In this document: positions 16,659 through 23,131 of the stretch, piece by piece
Position numbering within the stretch: the first letter of the stretch is position 1
Layout of the letters: each line of letters begins with the position of its first letter
Assembly (NCBI GenBank): GCA_019240115.1
Contig: JAFAYV010000037.1
Location: 1-64,000 of the forward strand
DNA length: 64,000 nt
Direction: 5' to 3'
Origin: Solirubrobacterales bacterium
GTDB lineage: Bacteria; Actinomycetota; Thermoleophilia; Solirubrobacterales; Solirubrobacteraceae
The notes under the pieces: model-generated
The model's input: only the letters and a program-made list of their open reading frames with translations
Told to the model about the DNA's origin: nothing
The model's database searches: none
Made by a program: the position numbers and the translations under genes

Positions 16659-16815
16659 ATGGAACAGAAGCGAGGTACACCCGGAGGACCAACAGCGCTC
16701 GGACGAGGAGGAACTGGAGGACCTCGAGGCTCTCGCCGACAGCCAGGAGGGAGTCGGCGGCGGCTGCGACGCCACGTGCGGCGCGACCTGTAAGGACACA
16801 CACGTCCTCGAATAG
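16659..16815 (+). pseudogene. Frameshifted RiPP precursor relic 3
   Basis: ATGGAACAGAAG opens a normal leader after GGAGAGCCG, but a net two-base loss after GTACACCCG throws it out of frame. In the restored frame it reads EELEDLEALADSQEGVGGG then CDATCGATCKDTHVLE, with three Cys and three Thr. Only the leader is damaged; the core is intact, so a sequencing error should be excluded. Confidence 0.75.
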
Positions 16816-16865
16816 ACGCCACGAACGCGGGCGTTGGTCTACCACCTATACGGAAAGGAGGAACA

Positions 16866-17555
16866 ATCGGACAGGACCCGGGCAAAAGTCAGCCGGCGCA
16901 GAACGATGTGCAAAAGGCCAGGAAGCGCTTCTGCCAATACCTCGATGCGTTCGCGGACAACCCTGGCAACACTGCCCGGCGGACGTATCCGGGGTTGGAG
17001 AGCCGACCGTGGCACGACCCCGGTGATTTTCCTCTCGCGCACTACCTCGAAACTCACTTCGCCGCCATTCGCGCTGAAATACTCGCGCTTGATCCGGATG
17101 CCTACCAAGCTGAGGCAGAGCCGATCGACCGGACTGGCAACTGGGACGTCTTGGTCTTCTACAAGATGGGCCAGCGCATTGCCGAAACGTGTGACGCATG
17201 CCCAGTCACGATGAAGGGCCTGGACCCGTTCTCGGCGATGCGCACCGGCCCAGGCGGAATTTACGTTTCACGTTTGCGACCCCAAACGCATATCGCTCCG
17301 CACGAGGCTTCGCTGAACCTGCGACTGCGCTGCCACTTGGGCATCGTCGTCCCCGAGGGCGACTGTGCGATCCGCGTCGATGGCGAGACGCGTTCCTGGC
17401 GAGAGGGTCGATGCATTGTCCTGGATGACCACTTTGAGCACGAGGCGTGGAATCGGACGCGCCACGATCGCCTTGTGCTCGTTGTTGACATGTGGCATCC
17501 CGACTTGGCGCCCACGGAGATCCGACTCCTAACTGGCCTTCACAGATACCGGTGA
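16866..17555 (+). CDS. Aspartyl/asparaginyl beta-hydroxylase-like enzyme, copy A
   Basis: This family (AspH/LpxO fold, iron and 2-oxoglutarate dependent) hydroxylates Asp or Asn side chains. The core HLGIVVPEGDCAIRV and the segment DDHFEHEAWN...DMWHPDL give the expected iron-site histidines and the WHPDL signature. It is the same length as copy B (229 aa) only if the first codon is ATC at 16866, exactly where copy B has GTG and 4 bases after AGGAGGAAC-type sequence; the first standard start is GTG 16908. Copy A also reads PHEAS where copy B and the family have PHRGS. It therefore may be losing function. It follows the first precursor block and probably modifies core Asp/Asn; that role is inferred. 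Confidence 0.8.
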   Translation: MGQDPGKSQPAQNDVQKARKRFCQYLDAFADNPGNTARRTYPGLESRPWHDPGDFPLAHYLETHFAAIRAEILALDPDAYQAEAEPIDRTGNWDVLVFYKMGQRIAETCDACPVTMKGLDPFSAMRTGPGGIYVSRLRPQTHIAPHEASLNLRLRCHLGIVVPEGDCAIRVDGETRSWREGRCIVLDDHFEHEAWNRTRHDRLVLVVDMWHPDLAPTEIRLLTGLHRYR

Positions 17556-17562
17556 GATCTGT

Positions 17563-17875
17563 GCGCGGATGACCCCGCGTAACACCGATGCTCTTCGTCC
17601 GGATCGAGCGTAGAGTACGCGTACAGCGATGCCAGGCTGGCCACGGCCAGGTGGCGACGCTCCGGAAACGACGAGGCACCGGTCAGGATCTTGATCACCG
17701 CATCGGCATCGCGAGCTGCGCGCATCGGGCGAACCCCTCCGCGGTTCGCGGGCACGGCACCCGAAGATAACGGGCGCCTGCGACGCATTTCATAGGGTGG
17801 GTCCCGATCAAAGTTCGGGCTCTACAGCCCGATGCGCCGCCGGCGGGACCGAAGTACGTTGTCAAGCGCTGGGCG
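17563..17875 (-). pseudogene. Internally deleted lanB copy
   Basis: Bases 17565-17713 match the lanB segment near 12788-12925 and encode DADAVIKIL.G.SS..ERRHL and AVASLASLYA.STLDP on the minus strand. At about 17713 the similarity jumps to the region upstream of lanB (15578-15725), including CATTTCATAGGGTGGGTCC. About 2.65 kb of lanB is missing between. This relic separates the two precursor blocks and shows that lanB, promoter and precursors were once duplicated as a unit. Confidence 0.8.
17815..17832. promoter_or_regulatory. Second copy of the divergent-region palindrome
   Basis: TCGGGCT-CTAC-AGCCCGA keeps both 7-bp arms of the palindrome at 15669 while its centre differs. Conservation of the arms after duplication supports a binding or folding role, here about 150 bases before the next precursor. 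Confidence 0.5.
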
Positions 17876-17982
17876 ATGACCCGCCTGGCACATGTCATCC
17901 ATCCAGGCGCGCCGCAGCCGCGCCCAGCCACGCGCGGACCGCCCAGGGCGACAGGACAACACCACACCACCAAGGAGGAACG

Positions 17983-18156
17983 GTGGAACCGAAGCCAGGG
18001 ACTCCCGAGCCGGACCAGCCGCAACAGCACTCGGATGAAGACGAGCTGGAGGACCTGAAAGCTCCCGCCGAGGATCAGGAAGAAGTCGCCGGCGGGTGCG
18101 CTAACGAGTCGTGCGCCGCCGAGACCGGATGCTTCAACACGCACATTCCGGATTAG
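17983..18156 (+). CDS. RiPP precursor peptide, 57 aa (GTG start)
   Basis: The leader (EPKPGTPEPD...ELEDLKAPAEDQEEVAGG) follows AAGGAGGAACG and begins with GTG, unlike the ATG of its sisters. The core is CANESCAAETGCFNTHIPD with three Cys and three Ser/Thr. It is the first gene of the second precursor block, behind the deleted lanB copy. Leader cleavage would fall after AGG. Two Asn and one Asp are available for hydroxylation. Confidence 0.85.
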   Translation: MEPKPGTPEPDQPQQHSDEDELEDLKAPAEDQEEVAGGCANESCAAETGCFNTHIPD

Positions 18157-18182
18157 ACGCCGCAGACACGCGCGGTGCGTCT
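18155..18182 (+). terminator. Stem-loop after 57-aa precursor
   Basis: AGACGC and GCGTCT arms again start at the stop codon, with a 16-base GC-rich interior. It matches the hairpins at 16036 and 16516. Confidence 0.4.
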
Positions 18183-18209
18183 GCCGCGTCCTCACCGCAC
18201 GTGTCACTT

Positions 18210-18243
18210 AGTTTGACGTGGCCGGCAGTTTGACGTGGCCGGC
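18210..18243. repeat. 17-bp tandem repeat upstream of a precursor
   Basis: AGTTTGACGTGGCCGGC occurs twice back to back about 90 bases before the next precursor. Each unit contains TTGACG, like a -35 box, and GGCCGGC. It may be a duplicated promoter element or regulator site. Confidence 0.4.
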
Positions 18244-18332
18244 CAAATGACGACAGAGTTCCGAACACCACTGACTGCTCGCCTGAGCCACGCAGGATAA
18301 CAAGAACAACAACACACCACATAGGAGGAACG

Positions 18333-18515
18333 ATGGAAGCGAAGCCAGGTACACCCGAGCCGGACAAGGAGCAGCAGGATTCGGATGAGGAGGAGCTGGA
18401 GGACCTGAAAGCTCCGTCCGACAGCCAGGAGGAAGTAGCCGGCGGGTGTGCCGCCGCGTGCAGCAGCTTCGGGTCCCAGACCTGTCACGATGGCTTCACC
18501 TACCTTGAGAGTTAG
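18333..18515 (+). CDS. RiPP precursor peptide, 60 aa
   Basis: ATG after CACATAGGAGGAACG. The leader is MEAKPGTPEPD...ELEDLKAPSDSQEEVAGG and the 22-residue core begins CAAACSSFGSQTCHDGF, with three Cys and six Ser/Thr. Leader identity with the sister genes and a completely different core is the usual pattern of a multi-product RiPP locus. The core holds one Asp. Confidence 0.87.
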   Translation: MEAKPGTPEPDKEQQDSDEEELEDLKAPSDSQEEVAGGCAAACSSFGSQTCHDGFTYLES

Positions 18516-18663
18516 TCGGCGAAGGTGAGCGCTGCGTCTAACAGGCTGTCAGCCTGCGCCGTCACTCGCTCTGCCTTGGCGGGCTCGAGTGAACCAAAGC
18601 TCGGCGGACTGTCGCGAGCGACGCGACACGACAAGACCAACACCGTACGACGTCGTAGGAACA

Positions 18664-18885
18664 ACGGAAACGAAGCCAGGTACACCCGAGCCGGACACGG
18701 AGCAACAGCACTCGGAGGACGACGAGCCGGAGGACCTCAAGGCCCCCGCCGAGAGCCAGGAAGAAGTAGCCGGTCGTTGCGTTTTACCCGTGCGACGGCG
18801 ACACCCGTGGGGGGACGCGGGGTCTGGATTACTTCGTACGGAAATGAAGCCAGCTCGGGAGGCCAAGGTCATTTGCGGTTCCTGA
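18664..18885 (+). pseudogene. RiPP precursor relic 4 (start codon lost)
   Basis: The leader TETKPGTPEPD...EPEDLKAPAESQEEVAG is complete, but the start codon is ACG where its sisters have ATG, the double glycine has become GR, and the core runs on for 30 residues without a precursor-like end. A shifted frame reads FYPCDGDTRGG. Three separate lesions make it a pseudogene. Confidence 0.75.
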
Positions 18886-18922
18886 GGTCGACGGTCGATG
18901 GCGATCGGCAGAAAGGCACCTC

Positions 18923-19240
18923 GTGACTCGCGTCTCTGGGCGTGAAGAGCACGATGCAGACTCCGGCTGTCACGTGCAGGCGGTGCAACCGGGTGCGAAC
19001 GCGGCTGGAGCGAGGTGGCGATGCCGTAGATGCAGGTGGTCGCGCTGTTCGTGGTGTCCCACTTCGTGTTGCAGACGGAGTGGCAGGCGACGCACAAGAC
19101 GGCCGGGCTCGGCGATGATCGGGTCGTTCGTGCGGCGCGTGAAGAGGAGCGAGTGGACGCCGGGGCCGTTGATGATGGCGGTGGATCAGAGCTTTCACGT
19201 GGTGACCCTGCTGGGTCTGTCCCTGGCGGTGGGGTCGTGA
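18923..19240 (+). pseudogene. Decayed DUF3307-like membrane protein gene
   Basis: Two frames carry recognisable pieces: FVVSHFVLQTEWQATHKTAG (19030-19110 region), like the first helix of DUF3307 proteins, and VRRVKRSEWTPGPLMMAVDQ then SFHVVTLLGL near 19140-19235, like their C-terminal helix. The middle is missing and the frames differ. It lies inside the precursor array, so it was probably inserted by rearrangement. Confidence 0.5.
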
Positions 19241-19253
19241 AGAGCGTGGCGCG

Positions 19254-19346
19254 ATGAGCTTGCTGGCGGAGGCGCTGGCCGAGACTGCGGTCACTGACGG
19301 ACACTATCGGCTCGAGATCGGCGATCTGGTGCTGCTCGGGTTCTGA
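19254..19346 (+). CDS. Very short ORF (30 aa), doubtful
   Basis: ATGAGCTTGCTGGCGGAGGC opens SLLAEALAETAVTDGHYRLE then IGDLVLLGF and a stop. I do not recognise it. It lies between the DUF3307-like relic and the next precursor unit and has no clear ribosome site; it may be another fragment. Confidence 0.15.
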   Translation: MSLLAEALAETAVTDGHYRLEIGDLVLLGF

Positions 19347-19461
19347 GGCCGTCTCCTGCCCTGACCCGGCCGACGCGGGTGAAACCACGCTCGTGAAATC
19401 ACGGACCGATGTCCCGAGCCACGCAGTACGCCCTCACCAACACCACACCACAGGAGGAACT

Positions 19462-19629
19462 ATGTATACGTCAGGTGGACCCGACCCCGAGAAGCAGCAA
19501 CAGGACTCGGATGAGGAGGAGCTGGAGGACCTGAAAGCGCCGTCCGACAGCCAGGAGGAAGTAGCCGGAGGATGCTCGGTCACGATGTTCACGTGCGGCA
19601 GCCATGGGGAAACCATCGTTGAGAAGTAG
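19462..19629 (+). CDS. RiPP precursor peptide, 55 aa
   Basis: ATG after CACAGGAGGAACT. The N-terminus differs from the sisters (MYTSGGPDPEKQQQD) but the leader end ELEDLKAPSDSQEEVAGG is identical to its neighbours. The core is CSVTMFTCGSHGETIVEK, with two Cys and five Ser/Thr and no Asp or Asn, so the hydroxylase would have no target here. It is closely related to the next precursor. Confidence 0.85.
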   Translation: MYTSGGPDPEKQQQDSDEEELEDLKAPSDSQEEVAGGCSVTMFTCGSHGETIVEK

Positions 19630-19783
19630 GCGCCGCAAAACGCGATCGGTTCGTCCAGCGGGTTCTGAGGCCGTCTCCTGCCCTGACCTGGCGGACGCGG
19701 GTGAAACGACGCTCGTGAAATCACGGATCGATGTCCCGCGCGACGCAGTACGCCCTCACCAACACCACACCACAGGAGGAACG

Positions 19784-19963
19784 ATGGAAGAGAAGCCAGG
19801 TACACCCGAGCCGGACAAGGAGCAGCAGCACTCGGATGAGGAGGAGCTGGAGGACCTGAAAGCGCCGTCCGACAGCCAGGAGGAAGTAGCCGGAGGATGC
19901 TCGGTCACGATAGATTGCGGGGTCACGTGCGGCGTCCATGGGGTAACCGTCGAGAAGGAGTAG
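19784..19963 (+). CDS. RiPP precursor peptide, 59 aa
   Basis: ATG after CACAGGAGGAACG. Leader MEEKPGTPEPDKEQQH and ELEDLKAPSDSQEEVAGG; the 21-residue core begins CSVTIDCGVTCGVHGV and has three Cys and four Ser/Thr. It shares CSVT at the core start and the TVEK-like end with the previous precursor, showing descent from one ancestor. Confidence 0.87.
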   Translation: MEEKPGTPEPDKEQQHSDEEELEDLKAPSDSQEEVAGGCSVTIDCGVTCGVHGVTVEKE

Positions 19964-20115
19964 GCGCCGCAAAACGCGATCGCTTCGTCCAGCGGGTTCT
20001 GAGGCCGTCTCCTGGCCTGCCTGGCCGACGCGGGTGAAGCCGAAGCTCGGGACATCACGGATGGGTGTCCCGAGCCACCCACTACGACGGATCTCAAGAC
20101 ACCACGTAGACAACG

Positions 20116-20266
20116 ATGGCACAGAACCACGTGCACCCGAGCCGGATGGAGAAGCGGCAGCAACCGGCTGAGGAGGATCTTGAGGCTCCAGCCGACGGGC
20201 AGCGGAAGTAGCCGGTGTGCCGGGTGCGGGAACGCGTGCGAGAAGCTCACGAAACTCATGACGTAG
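20116..20266 (+). pseudogene. RiPP precursor relic 5
   Basis: Starts ATGGCACAGAACCACGTGC, like relic 1, and runs to EEDLEAPADGQRK then a stop. Small losses in the QEEV and AGG codons put the core in another frame, where CAGCGNACEKLTKLMT is readable. No good ribosome site (GACAACG replaces GGAGGAACG). It directly precedes hydroxylase B. Confidence 0.65.
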
Positions 20267-20317
20267 GCTCCGCAAACGCGAGCGTCACGTCCATCATGTA
20301 CACAGACAGGAGGAACA

Positions 20318-21007
20318 GTGGGACAGGATGCGTCCAAGAGTCAGCCAGCCCAGGAGGAAGTGCAAAAGGCCAGGACGCGCTTCTGCAAGTATCTCGATGC
20401 GTTCGCCGACAACCCGGGCAGCACTGCCCGGCCGACGTATCCGGGGTTGGAGAGCCGGCCGTGGCACGACCCCGCCGATTTTCCTATCGCTATCTACCTG
20501 GAACGTCACTTCGCCGCGATTCGCGATGAAATACTCGCGCTTGGCCTGGATAACTACCAGGCCCCAGCAGATCCGGTCCCGTGGACTGGGAACTGGGACC
20601 TCAGGTTCTTCTACGACAGGGGCCGCCGCGTCGCCGAAACGTGTGACGCATGTCCAGTCACGGTGAACGGTCTTGACCCGTTCTCAGCGATGCGCACGGG
20701 TCCGGGTCTAATTTGCGTCTCACGTTCGCGGCCCCAGACGCATGTTGTCCCGCATCGGGGTTCGGTGAATGTGCGACTGCGCTGCCACCTGGGCATCGTC
20801 GTCCCCGAGGGAGACTGCGCGATCCGCGTTGGTGACGAGACGCGCTCCTGGCAAGAGGGTCGATGCATGGTCTTAGATGACCATTTCGAGCATGAAGCGT
20901 GGAATCGGACGGGCCTCGATCGCCTCGTGCTCCTTGTTGACATGTGGCATCCCGACTTGACGCGCACGGAGATCCGTCTCCTGAGCGGCCTTCACAGATA
21001 CAGGTGA
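20318..21007 (+). CDS. Aspartyl/asparaginyl beta-hydroxylase-like enzyme, copy B
   Basis: GTG at 20318 follows ACAGGAGGAACA, a strong site. The 229-residue protein is the intact sister of copy A. The family signature is complete: THVVPHRGSVNVRLRCHLG with the HRG pair, GRCMVLDDHFEHEAWN and VDMWHPDL, giving two iron-site histidines and the 2-oxoglutarate-binding region of AspH-type enzymes. The N-terminus GQDASKSQPAQEEVQKAR is polar and could meet the leader. Its position directly behind the precursors implies beta-hydroxylation of Asp or Asn in the peptide, as known for other lanthipeptides with different hydroxylases; direct proof is lacking. Confidence 0.88.
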   Translation: MGQDASKSQPAQEEVQKARTRFCKYLDAFADNPGSTARPTYPGLESRPWHDPADFPIAIYLERHFAAIRDEILALGLDNYQAPADPVPWTGNWDLRFFYDRGRRVAETCDACPVTVNGLDPFSAMRTGPGLICVSRSRPQTHVVPHRGSVNVRLRCHLGIVVPEGDCAIRVGDETRSWQEGRCMVLDDHFEHEAWNRTGLDRLVLLVDMWHPDLTRTEIRLLSGLHRYR

Positions 21008-21059
21008 GCGATTGCCGCTTGGCGACGACGACCTGCGAGTAAGACCAGACGGTTCAGCC

Positions 21060-21150
21060 GGGCCGGTGGCCATAGTCACTCGCCCTTGGGCCGCCAGGGC
21101 CGGACCCAGACATACGTCGCGTCCAGGACACCGCGATGGGGTTCACGTGG
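21060..21150 (-). pseudogene. Possible transposase C-terminal scrap
   Basis: The minus strand reads HRGVLDATYVWVRPWRPKGE then a stop. LDATYV is reminiscent of the catalytic-Asp motif region of IS256-type transposases. Only about 30 codons can be read. A similar LDATYV occurs antisense near 3,180. Both are too short for certainty. Confidence 0.3.
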
Positions 21151-21231
21151 TACCGGTTGGGGCGCTCGAACTGCTCGAAGCGTTCTTCGATCTGGGATCT
21201 GGTCTTGGATGCATCTGCACGCGCCCTGCGA

Positions 21232-22269
21232 TCAGGCCGGGACAGAACCTTCGGCGCGCGGCGTGAGGTCGAACGCCGAGGCGAGGAGTTCGAGCGAGCG
21301 CCGGCGCGCGTGATGGTCGTAGGTGTTGGTGACGACGATCACCTCCTCGGTGCCGTACTCGTCGGCCAGCGTCTGGAGCCGCCTGCGCACCAGCTCCGGG
21401 GAGCCGAAGACAGCTCCGGAGGGGCGCCCGGGCGTCGTGGGCGCAACCGGATGGGATTTGAGCCATGCGGCCGCCGTGTCTGGCGGTGGCAGCTGGATGA
21501 GCCGCCCCCCCTTCGCGTCCAGCATCATCATCATCATCGACGAAGCCAGGTAACGGGCCTCGCCGTCGGTGTCCGCGCAGATGACCCAGACGCCGATCGC
21601 GGTGCGCGGCGGAGACCCGGGCCGGTCGCCCTGCTCGGCCCTCCAGCGATTTCGGTAGGTCTCCATGATCTCGGCGCCGCCGGGAGTAATGAAGTGCGCG
21701 TACGCGTAGGGCAGTCCCAGCTGCGCTGCTGAGATGGCGCTCTGCCGTGAGCCCCCCAGCAGCCATGGCTGTGCCATCGCCGGCCGCCCCGGGAGCACCG
21801 ACTGCAGGTGCGCGAACGGATGCGACGGGGGCAGGGAGCCCGCCAGCAGACCGACCAGCTCCGTCAGCTGGTCGAAGAAGTCGTCCGGTACCGTCTCGCC
21901 ACCCAGGCGCTGGAGCGCCGAGATCGTCAGGGGCCGGGCGCCCGGTCCGCGACAGAGCCCGAGGTCGATCCGCCCGGGGTGCAGTGCCGCCAGGCTCGAG
22001 AACACCTCGGCGACCTTCAACGGGGAGTAGTACGGCAGCAGCACCCCGCCGGATCCGACCCGGATTCCGTCTGTTTCCGTGGCGATCGCGCCGACCAGCA
22101 CCTCCGGCGCGGCGCATGCCAGCATCGGGCCGCCGTGATGCTCGGCGACCCAGTAGCGATGGTAGCCGAGCGCGTCGGCCAGCCGTGCGAAGTCGAGCGT
22201 GTTGCGCAGCGCGTCGGCGCCAGTCGATCCCTCGGGGATCGGCGCCTGGTCGAGCACGGACAGGAGCAT
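21232..22269 (-). CDS. Luciferase-like (LLM) flavin monooxygenase
   Basis: From the internal ATG at 22269 (MLLSVLDQAPIPEG) the product has 345 residues, the normal size; the longer track frame only adds sequence from a neighbouring fragment. LLM features are ALGYHRYWVAEHH, the GSGGVLLPYYSPLKVAE strand and LGLCRGPG, matching the MsnO8-type group of FMN-dependent oxygenases. The substrate is unknown. It stands alone, facing the RiPP cluster, and no flavin reductase is adjacent. A role in peptide tailoring is possible, but the flanking debris suggests it is just another passenger. Confidence 0.85.
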   Translation of the reverse strand: MLLSVLDQAPIPEGSTGADALRNTLDFARLADALGYHRYWVAEHHGGPMLACAAPEVLVGAIATETDGIRVGSGGVLLPYYSPLKVAEVFSSLAALHPGRIDLGLCRGPGARPLTISALQRLGGETVPDDFFDQLTELVGLLAGSLPPSHPFAHLQSVLPGRPAMAQPWLLGGSRQSAISAAQLGLPYAYAHFITPGGAEIMETYRNRWRAEQGDRPGSPPRTAIGVWVICADTDGEARYLASSMMMMMLDAKGGRLIQLPPPDTAAAWLKSHPVAPTTPGRPSGAVFGSPELVRRRLQTLADEYGTEEVIVVTNTYDHHARRRSLELLASAFDLTPRAEGSVPA

Positions 22270-22276
22270 CCCACGC

Positions 22277-22498
22277 TCAGCTTTCGAGCTGCTGGGATTG
22301 GGGGTAGGCGTACAGGCCCTTGCGGGCGAGCAGCTCCTCGTGGCTTCCCTGCTCGACGAGCCGGCCCTCCTGCAGGGCGCAGATGATGTCGGCATAGCGA
22401 ATGGTCGCGAGCCGGTGTGCGACCACGAAGGCGGTGCGTCCGCGGAGCCCTTCGATGCTCGTCTTGACGGCTCGCTCCGCCTCGGTGTCGCTGGAATG
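22277..22498 (-). pseudogene. C-terminal fragment of an ABC exporter ATPase
   Basis: On the minus strand the segment reads SSDTEAERAV, then GRTAFVVAHRLATIRYADII and EGRLVEQGSHEELLARKGLY: the end of an ABC ATPase from just after the DEATS(S)ALDTE region through the H-loop His. Walker A and B are absent and the upstream sequence is unrelated. It is not part of the exporter at 7222, whose H-loop reads VAHRLSTVRDADV. Confidence 0.75.
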
Positions 22499-22544
22499 TT
22501 TACCATTCCTGAAAGGAAAGGTTAGAGGTCCTTCGTGGCTACAC

Positions 22545-22660
22545 GGATCACGGAGTCTGGAGGAACCGCTGGCCGGTGTGCAGCAGGGTTGTCTGGTGGG
22601 TGACGAAGTCGGCGACGGCGACGACGCCCTGTCCCCGGATTCCCTGCAAACTCACCTAAC
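22545..22660 (-). pseudogene. C-terminal scrap of a FecR-type lipoprotein
   Basis: The minus strand encodes GVVAVADFVTHQTTLLHTGQ and RFLQTP then a stop, matching the end of the lipoprotein at 24958 (GVVAVTDFVTHKTIVLHTGQ, RFLAKAP). It is a displaced fragment of a second copy. Confidence 0.7.
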
Positions 22661-22841
22661 GACCTCCTGAACGGCTACGATTGCAGCACCGTCCCGCCTG
22701 TAAGCGTGACCGGTCTCGGAGGGAACGGCTGGATACCGGGCCGAGACTCGTCTGGCTTCCCGCGCGTAGCCGCGATGATTGTACGACTGCCTCAAGCTAG
22801 CGCGGACCCAAGCCGGGTAGCGGTGAGTCAGCGCAGGCGAC

Positions 22842-22935
22842 GTGCAGCACACCCCGGACGAGCAGGAGCTGGCGGGCCTGAAGGCTCCCGCCGCGAGGCA
22901 GGAAGAAGCAGCGTGGGCCCAACGGCGAGCCGTGC
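22842..22935 (+). pseudogene. Outlying precursor-leader relic
   Basis: From a GTG the frame reads QHTPDEQELAGLKAPAARQE then EAAW, recalling the TPEPD...ELEDLKAP..QEEVA leader. The double glycine is gone and the frame runs into the next gene. It lies 1.8 kb past hydroxylase B and marks the far edge of the old array. Confidence 0.45.
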
Positions 22936-22954
22936 CGGCTCGAGCGGGGCGCGG

Positions 22955-23131
22955 ATGGCGGAGCGCGTCGCGACTCCCGAGCTGTTCGTCGGCCTGGGGA
23001 GCCCCGCGGAGCCTGCGGACTCGCGGTTCAAGGAATACGGCGAGCCCGCGCGTGTTGCTGCTGGGCCGCGCGATCCGATGCCCTCCGCGATGCCGAATTT
23101 CGAGCCCGAGCTCGCTGGACGGGCGTCTTGA
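22955..23131 (+). CDS. Hypothetical 58-aa ORF coupled to the cyclase
   Basis: MAERVATPELFVGLGSPAEP continues to a stop that overlaps the TTG start of the cyclase (TTGA). I do not recognise it; it is polar and Pro/Ala/Glu-rich with no membrane segment. The overlap suggests translational coupling, but it may be the tail of a gene whose front was lost in the rearranged region. Confidence 0.35.
   Translation: MAERVATPELFVGLGSPAEPADSRFKEYGEPARVAAGPRDPMPSAMPNFEPELAGRAS

Larger units (their letters stand above)
19340..20105 (+). repeat. Three tandem precursor units (~320 bp each)
   Basis: The spacer beginning GGTTCTGAGGCCGTCTCCTG occurs at about 19340, 19660 and 19995, each time leading through ATCACGGA..G.TGTCCCG to a precursor start. 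The first two units are nearly identical up to CACCACACCACAGGAGGAAC; the third has diverged, matching its broken precursor. Recent tandem duplication with core divergence is the simplest reading. Confidence 0.75.
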
